The notes under the pieces: model-generated
Seen by the model: only the letters and a program-made list of their open reading frames with translations
Told to the model about the DNA's origin: nothing
The model's database searches: none
NCBI GenBank assembly: GCA_003248315.1
Contig: QKWM01000001.1
Span: forward strand, 682,001 to 746,000
Direction: 5' to 3'
DNA length: 64,000 nt
Source: Streptomyces sp. SW4
GTDB taxonomy: Bacteria > Actinomycetota > Actinomycetes > Streptomycetales > Streptomycetaceae
Part shown: piece by piece, positions 17,695 through 26,641 of the stretch
Layout: each line of letters opens with the position of its first letter
Position numbering within the stretch: the stretch's first letter is position 1
Position numbers and translations under genes: made by a program

Positions 17695-18504
17695 ATGTCC
17701 AGCCCCGCCGCACCCGACGCGAAGGTGGCCGTGATCACCGGTGCCGACTCCGGCATCGGCCGGGCCACCGCCGTACGCCTGGCCGAGGCCGGCATGGACA
17801 TCGGCATCACCTGGCACAGCGACGCGGAGGGCGCCGAGCGGACCGCCGAGGAGGTCCGGGGCCACGGGCGGCGCGCCGAGGTCGCCCAGGTGGACCTGAC
17901 CCGGCTGCCCGAGGCCGCGGAGACCGTCGACGCGCTGTGCGAACGGCTCGGGCGCGTCGACGTCCTGGTCAACAACGCCGGTACGGGCACGGCCACGCCC
18001 TTCCTCGACCTGGGACTGGACGATCTGCGGCACGTCCTCGACGTCGACCTGGCCGGTCCCTTCCTGTGCGGACAGAAGGCCGCCCGGCGGATGATCCGGC
18101 AGGGCGGCGGCGGCCGCATCGTCAACGTGACGTCGGTCCACGAGCACCAGCCGCGGGTGGGCGCCGCCCCGTACTGCGCGGCCAAGGGCGGTCTGGGCCT
18201 GCTCACCCAGGTCATGGCGATCGAACTCGCCGAGCACGGCATCACCGTCAACGCGGTCGCCCCCGGCGAGATCGCCACGCCGATGACCGGCCAGGAGGAC
18301 ACCGACCCGCACACCGAACGCCGCCCCGGCGTGCCGCTCGGGCGGCCCGGCGACGCCCGCGAGGTCGCCGCCGTCATCGCCTTCCTCGCCGGACCGGACG
18401 CCTCCTACGTCACCGGCGCGTCCTGGAGCGTGGACGGCGGCATGCTGCGCATGGGCCCGATGGCCGGATCGCATCTGTCCTCCGACGACTGGCGCCGGCC
18501 CTGA
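17695..18504 (+). CDS. SDR-family oxidoreductase (classical short-chain dehydrogenase)
   Basis: Intact 269-residue protein. It has the cofactor motif ITGADSGIGRA, structural NNAG (VLVNNAGTGT), and the catalytic tetrad with Ser in VNVTSVHE and Tyr-x3-Lys in APYCAAKGG. The C-terminal YVTGASWSVDGGM is typical of the FabG/glucose-dehydrogenase-like branch. The N-terminal HSDAEGAERT suggests NADP preference, tentatively. ATG 17695 has AGGAGGAG nine bases upstream. Substrate unknown. A hairpin terminator begins directly after its stop. Confidence 0.88.
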   Translation: MSSPAAPDAKVAVITGADSGIGRATAVRLAEAGMDIGITWHSDAEGAERTAEEVRGHGRRAEVAQVDLTRLPEAAETVDALCERLGRVDVLVNNAGTGTATPFLDLGLDDLRHVLDVDLAGPFLCGQKAARRMIRQGGGGRIVNVTSVHEHQPRVGAAPYCAAKGGLGLLTQVMAIELAEHGITVNAVAPGEIATPMTGQEDTDPHTERRPGVPLGRPGDAREVAAVIAFLAGPDASYVTGASWSVDGGMLRMGPMAGSHLSSDDWRRP

Positions 18505-18535
18505 CCGTACGGCGGCCCAGGTGGGCGCCGTACGG
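18505..18535. terminator. Hairpin terminator after the SDR gene
   Basis: CCGTACGGCG (18505-18514) and CGCCGTACGG (18526-18535) are perfect 10-bp arms around an 11-base loop, starting at the base after the SDR stop codon. Confidence 0.75.
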
Positions 18536-18571
18536 AGTCATGTGCGGCCATCCCGCTCTACCCTCTATTGC

Positions 18572-18808
18572 ATGACCGAAATCGCGAGCCCGCACATCGC
18601 CCGTCCGCGGATCATGGTGCTCGGGGTTCAGCCGGGCACTCCGCCGTTCCGGATCGTCGAGATCGACGGCCAGGTCGTCGGTGAGGCGAAGGCCGTCACC
18701 GACGTCCTGGAGGCCGCCGCAGCGTTCGGCATCACCGTGCACGACCTGGACGACCCGGACGTGGTCCGCTGGGTGGGCGGGGACAAGTTCACCTGGACCC
18801 TGCACTAG
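18572..18808 (+). CDS. Small conserved hypothetical protein (78 residues)
   Basis: ATG 18572 opens MTEIASPHIARPRIMV, followed by a compact sequence with FRIVEIDGQVVGEA and GITVHDLDDPDVVRWVGG. It is intact and has good actinomycete codon bias. TACCCT at 18559-18564 could serve as a -10 element, which would give a leaderless or nearly leaderless message; no clear ribosome binding site is present. I do not recognise a domain, though short proteins like this are common and conserved in Streptomyces. Confidence 0.65.
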   Translation: MTEIASPHIARPRIMVLGVQPGTPPFRIVEIDGQVVGEAKAVTDVLEAAAAFGITVHDLDDPDVVRWVGGDKFTWTLH

Positions 18809-18924
18809 GTCCTGTCCGACGATTCCCGTCGGCCGCCCGTCCGGCAGGGGGCGGCGGCTCCCCGCGGGCACCGCCCGCCCTCACGCACGCCGGCACGCAC
18901 TCACGCCCGCACGGCCGCCCTCGC

Positions 18925-19466
18925 TCACGCCCGCACGCGGCGCGCGTGCACCGCGCGGCTGACCCGGCGGCCCAGGAGCAGGTAACCGATCAGCGCCCCG
19001 GCGGTGTTGAGGATGACGTCGTCGATGTCGAAGGCGCGTCCGGTCACCATGGCGCCCTGCGCGAACTCCACCAGCAGCATGACGACGGCGGTCAGCGCCA
19101 GCACCCGCAGCAGACCCGGGTGCGCGGCGCCACCACGGGCACCAGCACGCCGAACGGCACGCCCAGCAGGACGTTGCCGCCGATCTGCTTGACGGCGTCG
19201 CGCAGCGCGGGCTGGTCCAGATACGCCCGCAGGGAGCTGCCGGGGCGCAGGTTGGTGTGCGTCAGGGCCTCCGAGGCGGGGGAGGGGTGCAGGGTCAGCC
19301 GGGCCAGCACCACCGCGAACGCCACCATGAAGGCGAAGGCGCACACCGTCGCCAGCAGGCGCAGCGGCCAGGGCAGCGGGCGCCGGTCGCCGCGCTCGGG
19401 GTCGTCCGTCCTGCCGCCTCGGGGGCGCAGCAGGGAACGCGGCCGTGGGGCGGCGGCGCGTGCCAT
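18925..19466 (-). CDS. VanZ-family membrane protein (one apparent frameshift)
   Basis: With one base restored near 19122 it is 180 residues. It has a hydrophobic N-terminal segment (LLATVCAFAFMVAFAVVLA), the VanZ-like NLRPG and GGNVLLGVPFGVLVP, then LALTAVVMLLVEFAQ and FDIDDVILNTAGALIGYLL, which is the strongest VanZ signature. VanZ proteins contribute to teicoplanin tolerance in enterococci; most homologues are membrane proteins of unknown role. ATG 19466 follows AGGAGGAG. A similarly oriented DUF4230 gene lies upstream. Confidence 0.82.
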
Positions 19467-19534
19467 GTCGTCTCCTCCTGTCGTCGTCCGTGAGTGGTGT
19501 GGAGCGGTTGCCCGCGCGCCGGCCGGTGATGCCG

Positions 19535-20197
19535 TCAGCCGCCGTAGGTGACGCGTACGTCGGTGAAGCCCAGCGAGTGCAGCAGGCCCTTGAGCATGCC
19601 GGTGGTGTTGCGCTCCGCGCGCGCCGTCAGGTCGGCCGCCTCGGCCGCCTCGCGGATGTGACGGACCGCGAGCCTCTGCACGGCCCGCTCGCTGTTGGGG
19701 TTGTCCGAGAACAGGTCGCCGATGCGGTCGAGGAGGCCGCGCTGCTTGGACACGGCGTAGGAGCGCTCGGGGTCGAGCGCCGGGGCGCCGAGGGCCGCGT
19801 GCGGCAGCCGGAGCGTGGCGGAGGTGCGGTCGTCGTCGACCGTCACGTCGTCCTCGCCGACCTTGCCGAGGTCGACGTAGGCGTCGACGGTGCCCGCGGC
19901 GACGTAGAGGGTGCGGGTGCCGCGGATGGCGTCGGGCAGGAGCCGGGCGTCCTTCTCCAGGTCCACGACGACCTGGAAGGTGCCGGAGGCGGCCTGGTGA
20001 CGGCTGATGTCCCGGACCGACTCCAGCAGCGCCGGCCCCGACCGGTCGTGGGTGTCGCTGCCGAACAGGTCCTTCGGTCCCGGCAGCCCGCTCAGCCGCA
20101 GCAGCGCGAACAGCACGGCGAGCACCAGCGCGATCGCGGCCACCGTCCGGGCCCAGCCGGGCACGCGCCCACGCGGGCGTCCGATGGGAGTCGTCAT
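19535..20197 (-). CDS. DUF4230 membrane-anchored protein
   Basis: Intact 220-residue protein with one N-terminal membrane anchor (TVAAIALVLAVLFALLRLSG) and an extracytoplasmic domain containing ASGTFQVVVDLEKD and GTVDAYVDLGKV, typical of DUF4230. It ends LGFTDVRVTYGG. ATG 20197 follows GGAGGG. The family function is unknown. It is co-oriented with the VanZ gene 68 bp downstream, so the two may be co-transcribed. Confidence 0.8.
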   Translation of the reverse strand: MTTPIGRPRGRVPGWARTVAAIALVLAVLFALLRLSGLPGPKDLFGSDTHDRSGPALLESVRDISRHQAASGTFQVVVDLEKDARLLPDAIRGTRTLYVAAGTVDAYVDLGKVGEDDVTVDDDRTSATLRLPHAALGAPALDPERSYAVSKQRGLLDRIGDLFSDNPNSERAVQRLAVRHIREAAEAADLTARAERNTTGMLKGLLHSLGFTDVRVTYGG

Positions 20198-20411
20198 GGC
20201 GACGGCCCTCCTTCCTGCCAACCGCATGCCCCTCATCTCCCGCTCCAGACGGGTCCGTTGGGGATTCGGGACGGGCGGGCCGGTGCGCGGGCGCACACGG
20301 GGAGGGCGGGGTGGGGCGACGGCCGCCCGGCGGGACGCGTGCGACGGGCCGGGAGCGCGAGGTCAGTAGCATGAGCCTCCCGGCCGGACATGATCACCCT
20401 AGGAGCGGTCC

Positions 20412-21359
20412 GTGCGAGACATCGCCGTGTTCAGCGGTAGTGCCCACCCCGAGCTGGCCGAGGAGCTCTGCGCGCAGCTCGGCGTGCCCCTCAGCCCCAC
20501 CCGGGTCAGCCGGTTCGCCAACGACTGCCTGGAGGTGCAGCTGGAGGCCAACTGCCGGGAGCGGGACGTCTTCCTGGTCCAGCCGCTGGTCCGGCCGGTG
20601 CAGGAGCACCTCGTGGAGCTGCTGCTGATGTGCGACGCCGCCCGGGGCGCCTCGGCCGGGCGCATCACCGTGGTCATGCCGCACTACTCCTACGCGCGTT
20701 CCGACAAGAAGGACGAGCCCCGCATCTCGCTCGGCGGGCGGCTGGTCGCCGACCTGCTGGTCGCGGCGGGAGCGAGCCGGGTGCTGGCGATGACGCTGCA
20801 CTCGCCGCAGGTGCACGGCTTCTTCTCGGTGCCGGTCGACCACCTGCACGCCCTGCGCGAACTGGCCGCCCACTTCCGGCGCTACGACCTGTCCCGCACC
20901 ACGGTCGTCTCACCCGACCTCGGCAACGCCAAGGAGGCCGCGGCCTTCGCCCGGCGGATCGGGGCGCAGGTCGCGGCCGGCGCCAAGCAGCGGTACGCCG
21001 ACGACCGCGTCAGCATCAGCTCCGTAATCGGCGACGTCGCCGGGCGCGACGTGATCGTGCTGGACGACGAGATCGCCAAGGGCAGCACCGTCCTGGAACT
21101 GCTCGACCGGCTGCGGGAGTCCGGTCCGCGCTCGATCCGGGTCGCCTGCACCCACGGCCTGTTCGCGGCCGGCGCCCTCGCGCGGCTCGCCCAGCAGCCG
21201 GACGTCCAGGAGATCGTGTGCACCAACACCGTGCCGATCCCGGAGAGCGAGCACTGCGACAAGCTCCGGGTGCTCTCCATCGCCCCGGCCCTCGCGGAGG
21301 CGGTCCGCCGCATCCACAACGGCGAGTCGGTGAGCGCGCTCTTCGACGACCGGGCCTGA
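20412..21359 (+). CDS. prs: Ribose-phosphate pyrophosphokinase paralogue with divergent PRPP loop
   Basis: Intact 315-residue protein of PRPP synthetase length. Family motifs are MRDIAVFSGSAHPELA, the catalytic flexible loop region VMPHYSYARSDKKDEPR, and the second phosphoribosyltransferase fold. The PRPP-binding loop reads VLDDEIAKGSTV, whereas housekeeping Prs enzymes have a DDIIDTAGT type; the DT pair is replaced by AK. Canonical enzymes make PRPP from ribose 5-phosphate and ATP. The changed loop suggests a specialised paralogue with altered kinetics or substrate. GTG 20412 has AGGAG seven bases upstream. It is convergent with the STAS gene, two bases apart. Confidence 0.85.
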   Translation: MRDIAVFSGSAHPELAEELCAQLGVPLSPTRVSRFANDCLEVQLEANCRERDVFLVQPLVRPVQEHLVELLLMCDAARGASAGRITVVMPHYSYARSDKKDEPRISLGGRLVADLLVAAGASRVLAMTLHSPQVHGFFSVPVDHLHALRELAAHFRRYDLSRTTVVSPDLGNAKEAAAFARRIGAQVAAGAKQRYADDRVSISSVIGDVAGRDVIVLDDEIAKGSTVLELLDRLRESGPRSIRVACTHGLFAAGALARLAQQPDVQEIVCTNTVPIPESEHCDKLRVLSIAPALAEAVRRIHNGESVSALFDDRA

Positions 21360-21361
21360 TC

Positions 21362-21822
21362 TCACAGGGAGCCGGACGCCGTCTCCGGGTGGTCCAGGGC
21401 CTCCTGGAGGCTCGGCCGCGGGGGCAGCAGCCGGGCCAGCCCGGTGATGTGCAGCATGCGCAGGGTCAGCGGGTGCGTGCACACCAGGTGCACCTCGCCC
21501 CCGTGGCCGAGGACCCGGGCCCGGCCCGGAACAGCAGCCGCAGGCCCGAGCAGTCGAAGAACTCGACCCGGGCGAGGTCGATCACGACCCGGGCACCGGG
21601 ACGGCCCGTCTCCCGGTCCAGATGAGGGGCGATCTCGCCCTCCGCGGCGATGTCGATCTCGCCGCGGAACTCCAGCACCGTGTGTCCCCGGTAACGGTGG
21701 ACGCGCAGATGCCGGGTGAACGGTGCGGGTTCCTGCCGCACGACGGCATCGCCTCCAGCCTGATCGGTCCCTGCCCTGAAGTTACCCCCGACAGAACGAA
21801 TTTGAGCATGTTCGATTGACAT
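21362..21822 (-). CDS. STAS-domain anti-sigma factor antagonist (one apparent frameshift)
   Basis: With one base restored near 21530 it is 153 residues. The STAS core has VLEFRGEIDIAAEGEI and the phosphorylation-site strand VVIDLARVEFFDCSGLRLL, with Ser in DCSG as the likely phosphoacceptor, then HLVCTHPLTLRMLHITGL. Such proteins bind unphosphorylated to RsbW-like kinases and free a sigma factor. No kinase or sigma gene is adjacent; candidate HATPase partners are the SpoIIE/HATPase fusions at 34.4 and 57.1 kb, which is speculative. ATG 21822 has no obvious ribosome binding site. Confidence 0.82.
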
Positions 21823-21917
21823 ATGTCATCGAATTCTCACGGGGTTCACCGAGAACCAACGAGGCCGGACCGGCCGGGCAGGCGGCGGACCCTCCCCGGG
21901 AGGGCCCGCCGCGGGGC

Positions 21918-22868
21918 TCAGTCCATCACCAGGACCAGCTTGCCCGTGGTGCGCCCCCGGTCGCCGAGCGCGTGCGCCTGCGCCGCCTCGGCCAGCGGGA
22001 AGGTCCGCTCGACCGTGGCGCGCAGCTTCCCCGCCTCCACCAGGGCCGCGATCTCCCGCATCCCGCCGCGGTCCGCGTCGACCAGCATCCGCACGGCCCG
22101 CACACCGAGCCGTTCCGCCTCCTCGAAGAACTCGTCGGAGCCGACCGGGAGGATCGAGACGACGATCCCGCCCGGGCGCAGGACGCGCAGCGAGCGGACC
22201 GAGGTCTCGCCGCCGAGGGTGTCCAGGACCACGTCGGCGTCCTTCACGGCCTCGGCGAAGTCCGTCTCCCGGTAGTCCAGCGGCTCGTCCACGCCGATCG
22301 AGCGCAGGAAGTCGTGCTTGCCCGCGCTGGCGGTGCCGATCACGTACGCGCCGCGGGCCTTGGCGATCTGCACCGCCACATGGCCCACGCCGCCCGCCGC
22401 CGCATGGATCAGCACCCGCTGCCCCGGCCGGACGTCCGCCCGCTCGACGAGGGCCTGCCACGCCGTCAGCGACACCAGCGGCAGGGCGCCCGCCTGGACG
22501 TGGTCGATCCCGGCCGGCTTGTGGGTGAGGGCGCGCGCCGGGGCGGTGACGTACTCGGCGTGGGAGCCGTGGCCGAACGGGTACGGCAGCATCCCGAACA
22601 CCTCGTCGCCCGGCCGGAACTGGTCGACGCCGATGCCGGCCGCCTCGACCACCCCCGCCACGTCCCAGCCGAGCACGAACGGGGGTTCGCCCAGGAACCC
22701 GCCGTGCGCGCGGTGCTTCCAGTCGGTGGGGTTCACGCCGGCGGCGCGCACCCGCACCAGCACCTCGTTCGGGCGCGGTTCGGGCCGCTCCAGGCCGACT
22801 TCCTTCAGGACCTCGGGACCGCCGAGGACGTCCTGGCTGATGGCTCGCATACGGTTCACATCGCTCAT
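21918..22868 (-). CDS. Zinc-independent quinone oxidoreductase-like MDR protein
   Basis: Intact 316-residue medium-chain dehydrogenase/reductase. It has the N-terminal GroES-like domain (VRVRAAGVNPTDWKHRAHGG), a cofactor motif around LIHAAAGGVGHVAVQIAKA, and the C-terminal TTGKLVLVMD typical of the NADP(H)-binding quinone-reductase-type group. No zinc-ligand cysteines are visible. It probably reduces quinones or reactive carbonyls. Start is ATG 22868, with ATG 22850 as alternative. It is divergent from a GlxA-type AraC regulator with a 70-bp gap, which probably controls it. Confidence 0.85.
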   Translation of the reverse strand: MSDVNRMRAISQDVLGGPEVLKEVGLERPEPRPNEVLVRVRAAGVNPTDWKHRAHGGFLGEPPFVLGWDVAGVVEAAGIGVDQFRPGDEVFGMLPYPFGHGSHAEYVTAPARALTHKPAGIDHVQAGALPLVSLTAWQALVERADVRPGQRVLIHAAAGGVGHVAVQIAKARGAYVIGTASAGKHDFLRSIGVDEPLDYRETDFAEAVKDADVVLDTLGGETSVRSLRVLRPGGIVVSILPVGSDEFFEEAERLGVRAVRMLVDADRGGMREIAALVEAGKLRATVERTFPLAEAAQAHALGDRGRTTGKLVLVMD

Positions 22869-22938
22869 GGTCGTCCAGCGTGCCCGGTCCCGCCCTCCGG
22901 GAAATGGCAGAATGGTCAATAACCGATAGGATCATGCC

Positions 22939-23895
22939 ATGCAGCACACGCGCCGGCCCCACCGGGTCGTGGCCCTCGCCCTCGACGGCGTCTACGCCTT
23001 CGAACTGGGCATCCCCAGCCGCATCCTCGGCGCGGCCGACGGCCGGTACGAGGTGCTCACCTGCACCGTCGACGGACGGCCGGTGCACACCGACGCGGGC
23101 TTCACCGTCACCCCCGAGCACGGCCCGGAGATCCTCGGCACGGCCGACACGGTGGTGATCGCCGCCGTACCGCCCGCCCGCGTCGGGCCCGAACAGCCGC
23201 CCGAGGTCACCGCCGCCCTCGCCCGCGTCCGCCCCGACGCGCGCATCGTCTCCATCTGCACCGGCGCCTTCGTGCTCGCCGCCGCCGGGCTCCTGGACGA
23301 CCGCCGGGCGACCACGCACTGGTGCGTCGCCGACCAGTTCCGGCGCTGGTATCCGCGGGTCCGTCTCGACCCCGACGTGCTCTTCGTCGACGACGGCCGG
23401 ATCCTGACCTCCGCCGGTGCCGCCTCCGGTGTCGACGTCTGCCTCCACCTCGTGCGCACGGACCACGGCAGCGCACTGGCCAACACCGTCGCCCGCCGCT
23501 GTGTGGTCCCGCCGTTCCGCGACGGCGGGCAGGCCCAGTACATCGAGCAGCCGGTGCCCGCGCAGGGAGCGGCCGGCACCGCCGCGACCCGGGCCTGGGC
23601 CCTCGGACGCCTCGAGGAGCCGCTGTCGCTCGCGGACCTCGCCGCCCACGCCGGGATGAGCCTGCGCACCTTCGCCCGCCGCTTCCACGACGAGGTCGGG
23701 CTCAGCCCCGGCCGGTGGATCGTCCAGCAGCGCGTCGCCCGCGCCCGGCACCTGCTGGAGACCAGCGACCTGACCGTGGACCAGATCGCCGGCCGGGTCG
23801 GCTTCGCCACCGGAGCCTCCCTGCGCCAGCACCTGCACGCGTCGATCGGTGTGTCGCCGCAGGCCTACCGGCGGACGTTCCGGGCGGCGCGCTGA
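22939..23895 (+). CDS. GlxA-type transcriptional regulator (DJ-1/PfpI domain plus AraC HTH)
   Basis: Intact 318-residue protein. Residues about 8-165 form a DJ-1/PfpI-like domain with the nucleophile-elbow Cys in IVSICTGAFVLA. Residues about 215-315 form an AraC/XylS double HTH (LSLADLAAHAGMSLRTFARR and the second near DQIAGRVGFATGASLRQHL). Such regulators sense metabolites through the N-terminal domain and typically activate nearby genes. The divergent quinone-reductase gene is the natural target. It converges tightly on the amidohydrolase gene. Confidence 0.88.
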   Translation: MQHTRRPHRVVALALDGVYAFELGIPSRILGAADGRYEVLTCTVDGRPVHTDAGFTVTPEHGPEILGTADTVVIAAVPPARVGPEQPPEVTAALARVRPDARIVSICTGAFVLAAAGLLDDRRATTHWCVADQFRRWYPRVRLDPDVLFVDDGRILTSAGAASGVDVCLHLVRTDHGSALANTVARRCVVPPFRDGGQAQYIEQPVPAQGAAGTAATRAWALGRLEEPLSLADLAAHAGMSLRTFARRFHDEVGLSPGRWIVQQRVARARHLLETSDLTVDQIAGRVGFATGASLRQHLHASIGVSPQAYRRTFRAAR

Positions 23896-23899
23896 CCGC

Positions 23900-25536
23900 T
23901 CACCCCTCGCCGTCGGCGGCGTACACCCGTGCGCCGCCCACGTACGTCAGGGCCACCCGCGTCCGGGCGATCTCCTCCGGCGGTCCGTCGAACGGGTCGC
24001 GGTCCAGCACCACCAGGTCCGCCGTCGCCCCTCGCGGATCCGGCCCGTGCCGTCCAGGTGGTTCACGTACGCCGACCCCGCCGTGTACGCCGTCAACGCC
24101 GCGGCCAGGCCGATGCGTTCGGCCGGCAGGAACACCGGGGCGTCGCCGCCGGGTTCCACGCGGTTCACCGCGACGTGGACGCCCTCCAGCGGGTCGGGGC
24201 TGCTCACCGGCCAGTCGCTGCCGGCCGCGAGCACCGCCCCCGACCGCAGCAGCGTGCCGAACGGGTACTGCCACCCGGCCCGTTCCGGCCCCAGGAAGGG
24301 GATGGTCAGCTCGTCCATCTGCGGTTCGTGCGCGGCCCACAGCGGCTGGACCGTGGCGGTGGCGCCGAGCCGGGCGAAGCGGGGCACGTCGTCGGGGTGC
24401 ACCACCTGGAGGTGGGCCAGGTGCGGCCGGGAGTCGCTCGGCCCGTTCGCCGCCCGGGCCGCCTCGATCGCGTCCAGGGCGTCCCGGACGGCACGGTCGC
24501 CCAGGGCGTGGAAGTGGCACTGGAACCCGAGCGCGTCCAGTTCGGTGACGTACACCGGCAGCCGGGCCGCGTCCAGGAAGGCGGTGCCCCGGTTGGCGGT
24601 GGCGCAGCCGCACCGGTCGAGGTACGGCTCCAGCAGCGCCGCCGTGCCGGTCTCCGCCACCCCGTCCAGCATCAGCTTGACGCCGGTGGCCCGGAACCGG
24701 CCGTGGGTCAGGGCGGCCCGCCGCTCGACCAGCTCCGGGATCTGCTCGACGTCGCGCTCCCGGTCCCACCACAGGGCGCCGACGACCCGGGCGGTCAGCG
24801 ACCCGTCACGGGCGGCGGCGAGATACGCCTCGGCCGGGTCCGGCATGCCGAGGAAGTCACCCACCAGCGCGTCCTGCCACGCCGTGATCCCGAGCGCGTG
24901 CAGATGCCGCTGGGCGCGCAGCAGGGCCGCCAGCCGGTCGGCCGCCGTGACCGGCGGGGTGAGCCGGCCCACGAGCTGCATCGCCCCCTCCTGCAGGGTG
25001 CCGCGCGGCTCGCCCGACGCGGTGCGGTCGATGCGCCCGTCGGCCGGGTCGGGCGTGTCCCGGCCGATGCCGGCCAGGGCGAGGGCACGGCTGTTGACCC
25101 AGGCGCCGTGGTGGTCCCGGTTGGGCAGGTAGACCGGACGGTCGGGAACCACGGCGTCCAGCAGTTCCTTCGCCGGGGTGCCGCCCTCGAAGGCCTCCAT
25201 GGACCAGCCGCCGCCGGTGATCCACTCCTGTTCCGGGTGCGCGGCGGCGTACGCGCGGACCGCGGCGACGGTCTCCTCGGCCGTCCGGGCGCCGGTCAGG
25301 TCGCACCGGGTCAGTTCCAGGCCGGCGGGCACCGGATGGACGTGCGCGTCCTGGAAACCGGGCAGCAGCAGCCGGCCGGCGAGGTCGACCACCTCGGTCC
25401 GGGGGCCGGCCAGTTCGCGCAGCTCGCCGGCCCGCCCCACGGCGGTGATCCGGTCACCGGTGACGGCGACCGCGGTGGCGGTCCGGCCCCCGGGGGTGAG
25501 GACGGGCCCGCCGGTGAACAGCAGATCGGCGTGCAT
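23900..25536 (-). CDS. YtcJ-like metal-dependent amidohydrolase (one apparent frameshift)
   Basis: With one base restored near 24030 it is 545 residues, the usual length for YtcJ/NfdA-type amidohydrolases. It shows the N-terminal composite beta sandwich (DLLFTGGPVLTPGG), metal ligands HVHP (QDAHVHP), the later HFHALGDRAV and HLQVVHPDD, and the final Asp in AAGSDWPVSSPDP. Members hydrolyse N-formyl or N-acyl compounds; the substrate cannot be deduced. ATG 25536 follows AAGGAAG. The unrepaired frame ends in Arg/Trp-rich nonsense, while the other frame supplies the expected ADLVVLDRDPF. Confidence 0.85.
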
Positions 25537-25838
25537 GATCACTTCCTTGTCGGTCGCGGGGAGCGGAGGTGCGGCCGGGAACGCGCCGCCCACGCTCGTC
25601 GCCGGGCCCGTGACGAGAACGCCCCGCCGGCCCCGGTGACCGCACATGCAACCGGCCGCCCTCGCGACAGGTCAACGGTGTGGTCAAAGGTCGCCGTCAC
25701 CCGCCCACGACCCCGTGCCACGCCCGGTGCGCGGCGCACGAGGGCCGGCTGCCGACTGAATCGGGCGGCCCGGGATATCCGCAAGGTACGGGCGGCAGGG
25801 CGAGCGACGCCCCGCGCCCAGGACCTTCGGAGGAGAAG
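25537..25838. other. Divergent promoter region between amidohydrolase and VOC genes
   Basis: A 302-bp gap between divergent starts. I see no coding frame with plausible codon bias, no strong dyad and no repeat here. Confidence 0.5.
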
Positions 25839-26231
25839 ATGGCAGTGGTGAACGCGGGCGTCGTGGTGCTCGACTGCGCCGAGCCCGAGAAGCTCGCCGA
25901 GTTCTACAAGGGGCTGCTGGACGCGGAAGAGACCGAGGTGAGCGCCAACCGGGTCGAGATCAGCGGACCCGGCGGATTCCGCATGGCGTTCCGGCGCGAC
26001 GTGAACGCGACCCCGCCGAGCTGGCCCCGGCCCGAGAACTCCCTCCAGGCGCACCTGGACTTCGTGGTCGACGACCTCGACGAGGCCGAGCGCAAGGTCG
26101 TCGGACTCGGCGGCCGGCCGGTGGAGGCCAAGGACGCCCTGGGGCCCCACGAGGAGCGCGGCTACTCCGACCCGGCGGGCCACTCCTTCACCCTGCGCGT
26201 CAACGCGCCGACGGGCCCCAAGCAGGGCTGA
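25839..26231 (+). CDS. VOC-superfamily (glyoxalase/bleomycin-resistance-like) protein
   Basis: Intact 130-residue protein. It has the paired beta-alpha-beta-beta-beta modules of the vicinal oxygen chelate fold: NAGVVVLDCAEPEKLAEFYK in the first half and LQAHLDFVVDDLDEAERKV in the second, ending DPAGHSFTLRVN. ATG 25839 has GGAGGAG upstream. Members bind a divalent metal and act on small molecules or sequester drugs; the metal ligands here are not complete enough to assign a reaction. A strong hairpin follows its stop. Confidence 0.85.
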   Translation: MAVVNAGVVVLDCAEPEKLAEFYKGLLDAEETEVSANRVEISGPGGFRMAFRRDVNATPPSWPRPENSLQAHLDFVVDDLDEAERKVVGLGGRPVEAKDALGPHEERGYSDPAGHSFTLRVNAPTGPKQG

Positions 26232-26278
26232 GCCCGGCGCCGGCCGGGACGGCGCGCCGCCCCCGGCCGGCGCCGGGC
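26232..26278. terminator. Bidirectional hairpin between VOC and DUF4235 genes
   Basis: Perfect 17-bp arms (26232-26248 and 26262-26278) around a 13-base loop, filling the gap between the two convergent stop codons. Confidence 0.85.
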
Positions 26279-26282
26279 CGGA

Positions 26283-26588
26283 TCAGTCCCGGCCGCCCTT
26301 CTCCTTGGTCGGCCAGACCCCGGTCGAACGCTCGATCGCCTTGGCGCCGGTGCGGTCCACGGCGCTGCGCACCACCGCGAAGATCGCACCCTGCACGGCG
26401 GCGGCCAGCAGGACCTCGCCCCAGCCCCGGTCCGGGTCCAGGGCGTCGGGCGCGTCGTCCTCGTGCCGCAGCACCTTCCACGTCTTCTGGAAGGCCATGC
26501 CGGCCAGCGCGCCGCCCGCCCAGCCCAGGACGAACCCGATCGGCTGGTAGGCCATGGGGAGCTTCTTCTTCTTCGTCTTCTTGCCCAC
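26283..26588 (-). CDS. DUF4235 small membrane protein
   Basis: Intact 101-residue protein from GTG 26588 with GGAGAG upstream. It starts with a strongly basic MGKKTKKKKLP, then a membrane segment IGFVLGWAGGALAGMAF, KVLRHEDDAPDALDPDR, and a second segment VLLAAAVQGAIFAVVRSAV. This is the DUF4235 layout. The function is unknown; the family is common in actinomycetes. It is probably transcribed with the upstream quinone-conjugate reductase, from which it is separated by 53 bp. Confidence 0.82.
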   Translation of the reverse strand: MGKKTKKKKLPMAYQPIGFVLGWAGGALAGMAFQKTWKVLRHEDDAPDALDPDRGWGEVLLAAAVQGAIFAVVRSAVDRTGAKAIERSTGVWPTKEKGGRD

Positions 26589-26641
26589 GGGGCTCTCTCC
26601 TTGTGTGCGACTCGTGTGTGACTGCGGTTGTCGGACGAGGG

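Noticed and set aside
23929..25851. 640-codon plus-strand frame opposite the amidohydrolase
   Set aside because: The minus strand encodes a complete amidohydrolase with metal ligands; the plus translation has no recognisable segment.
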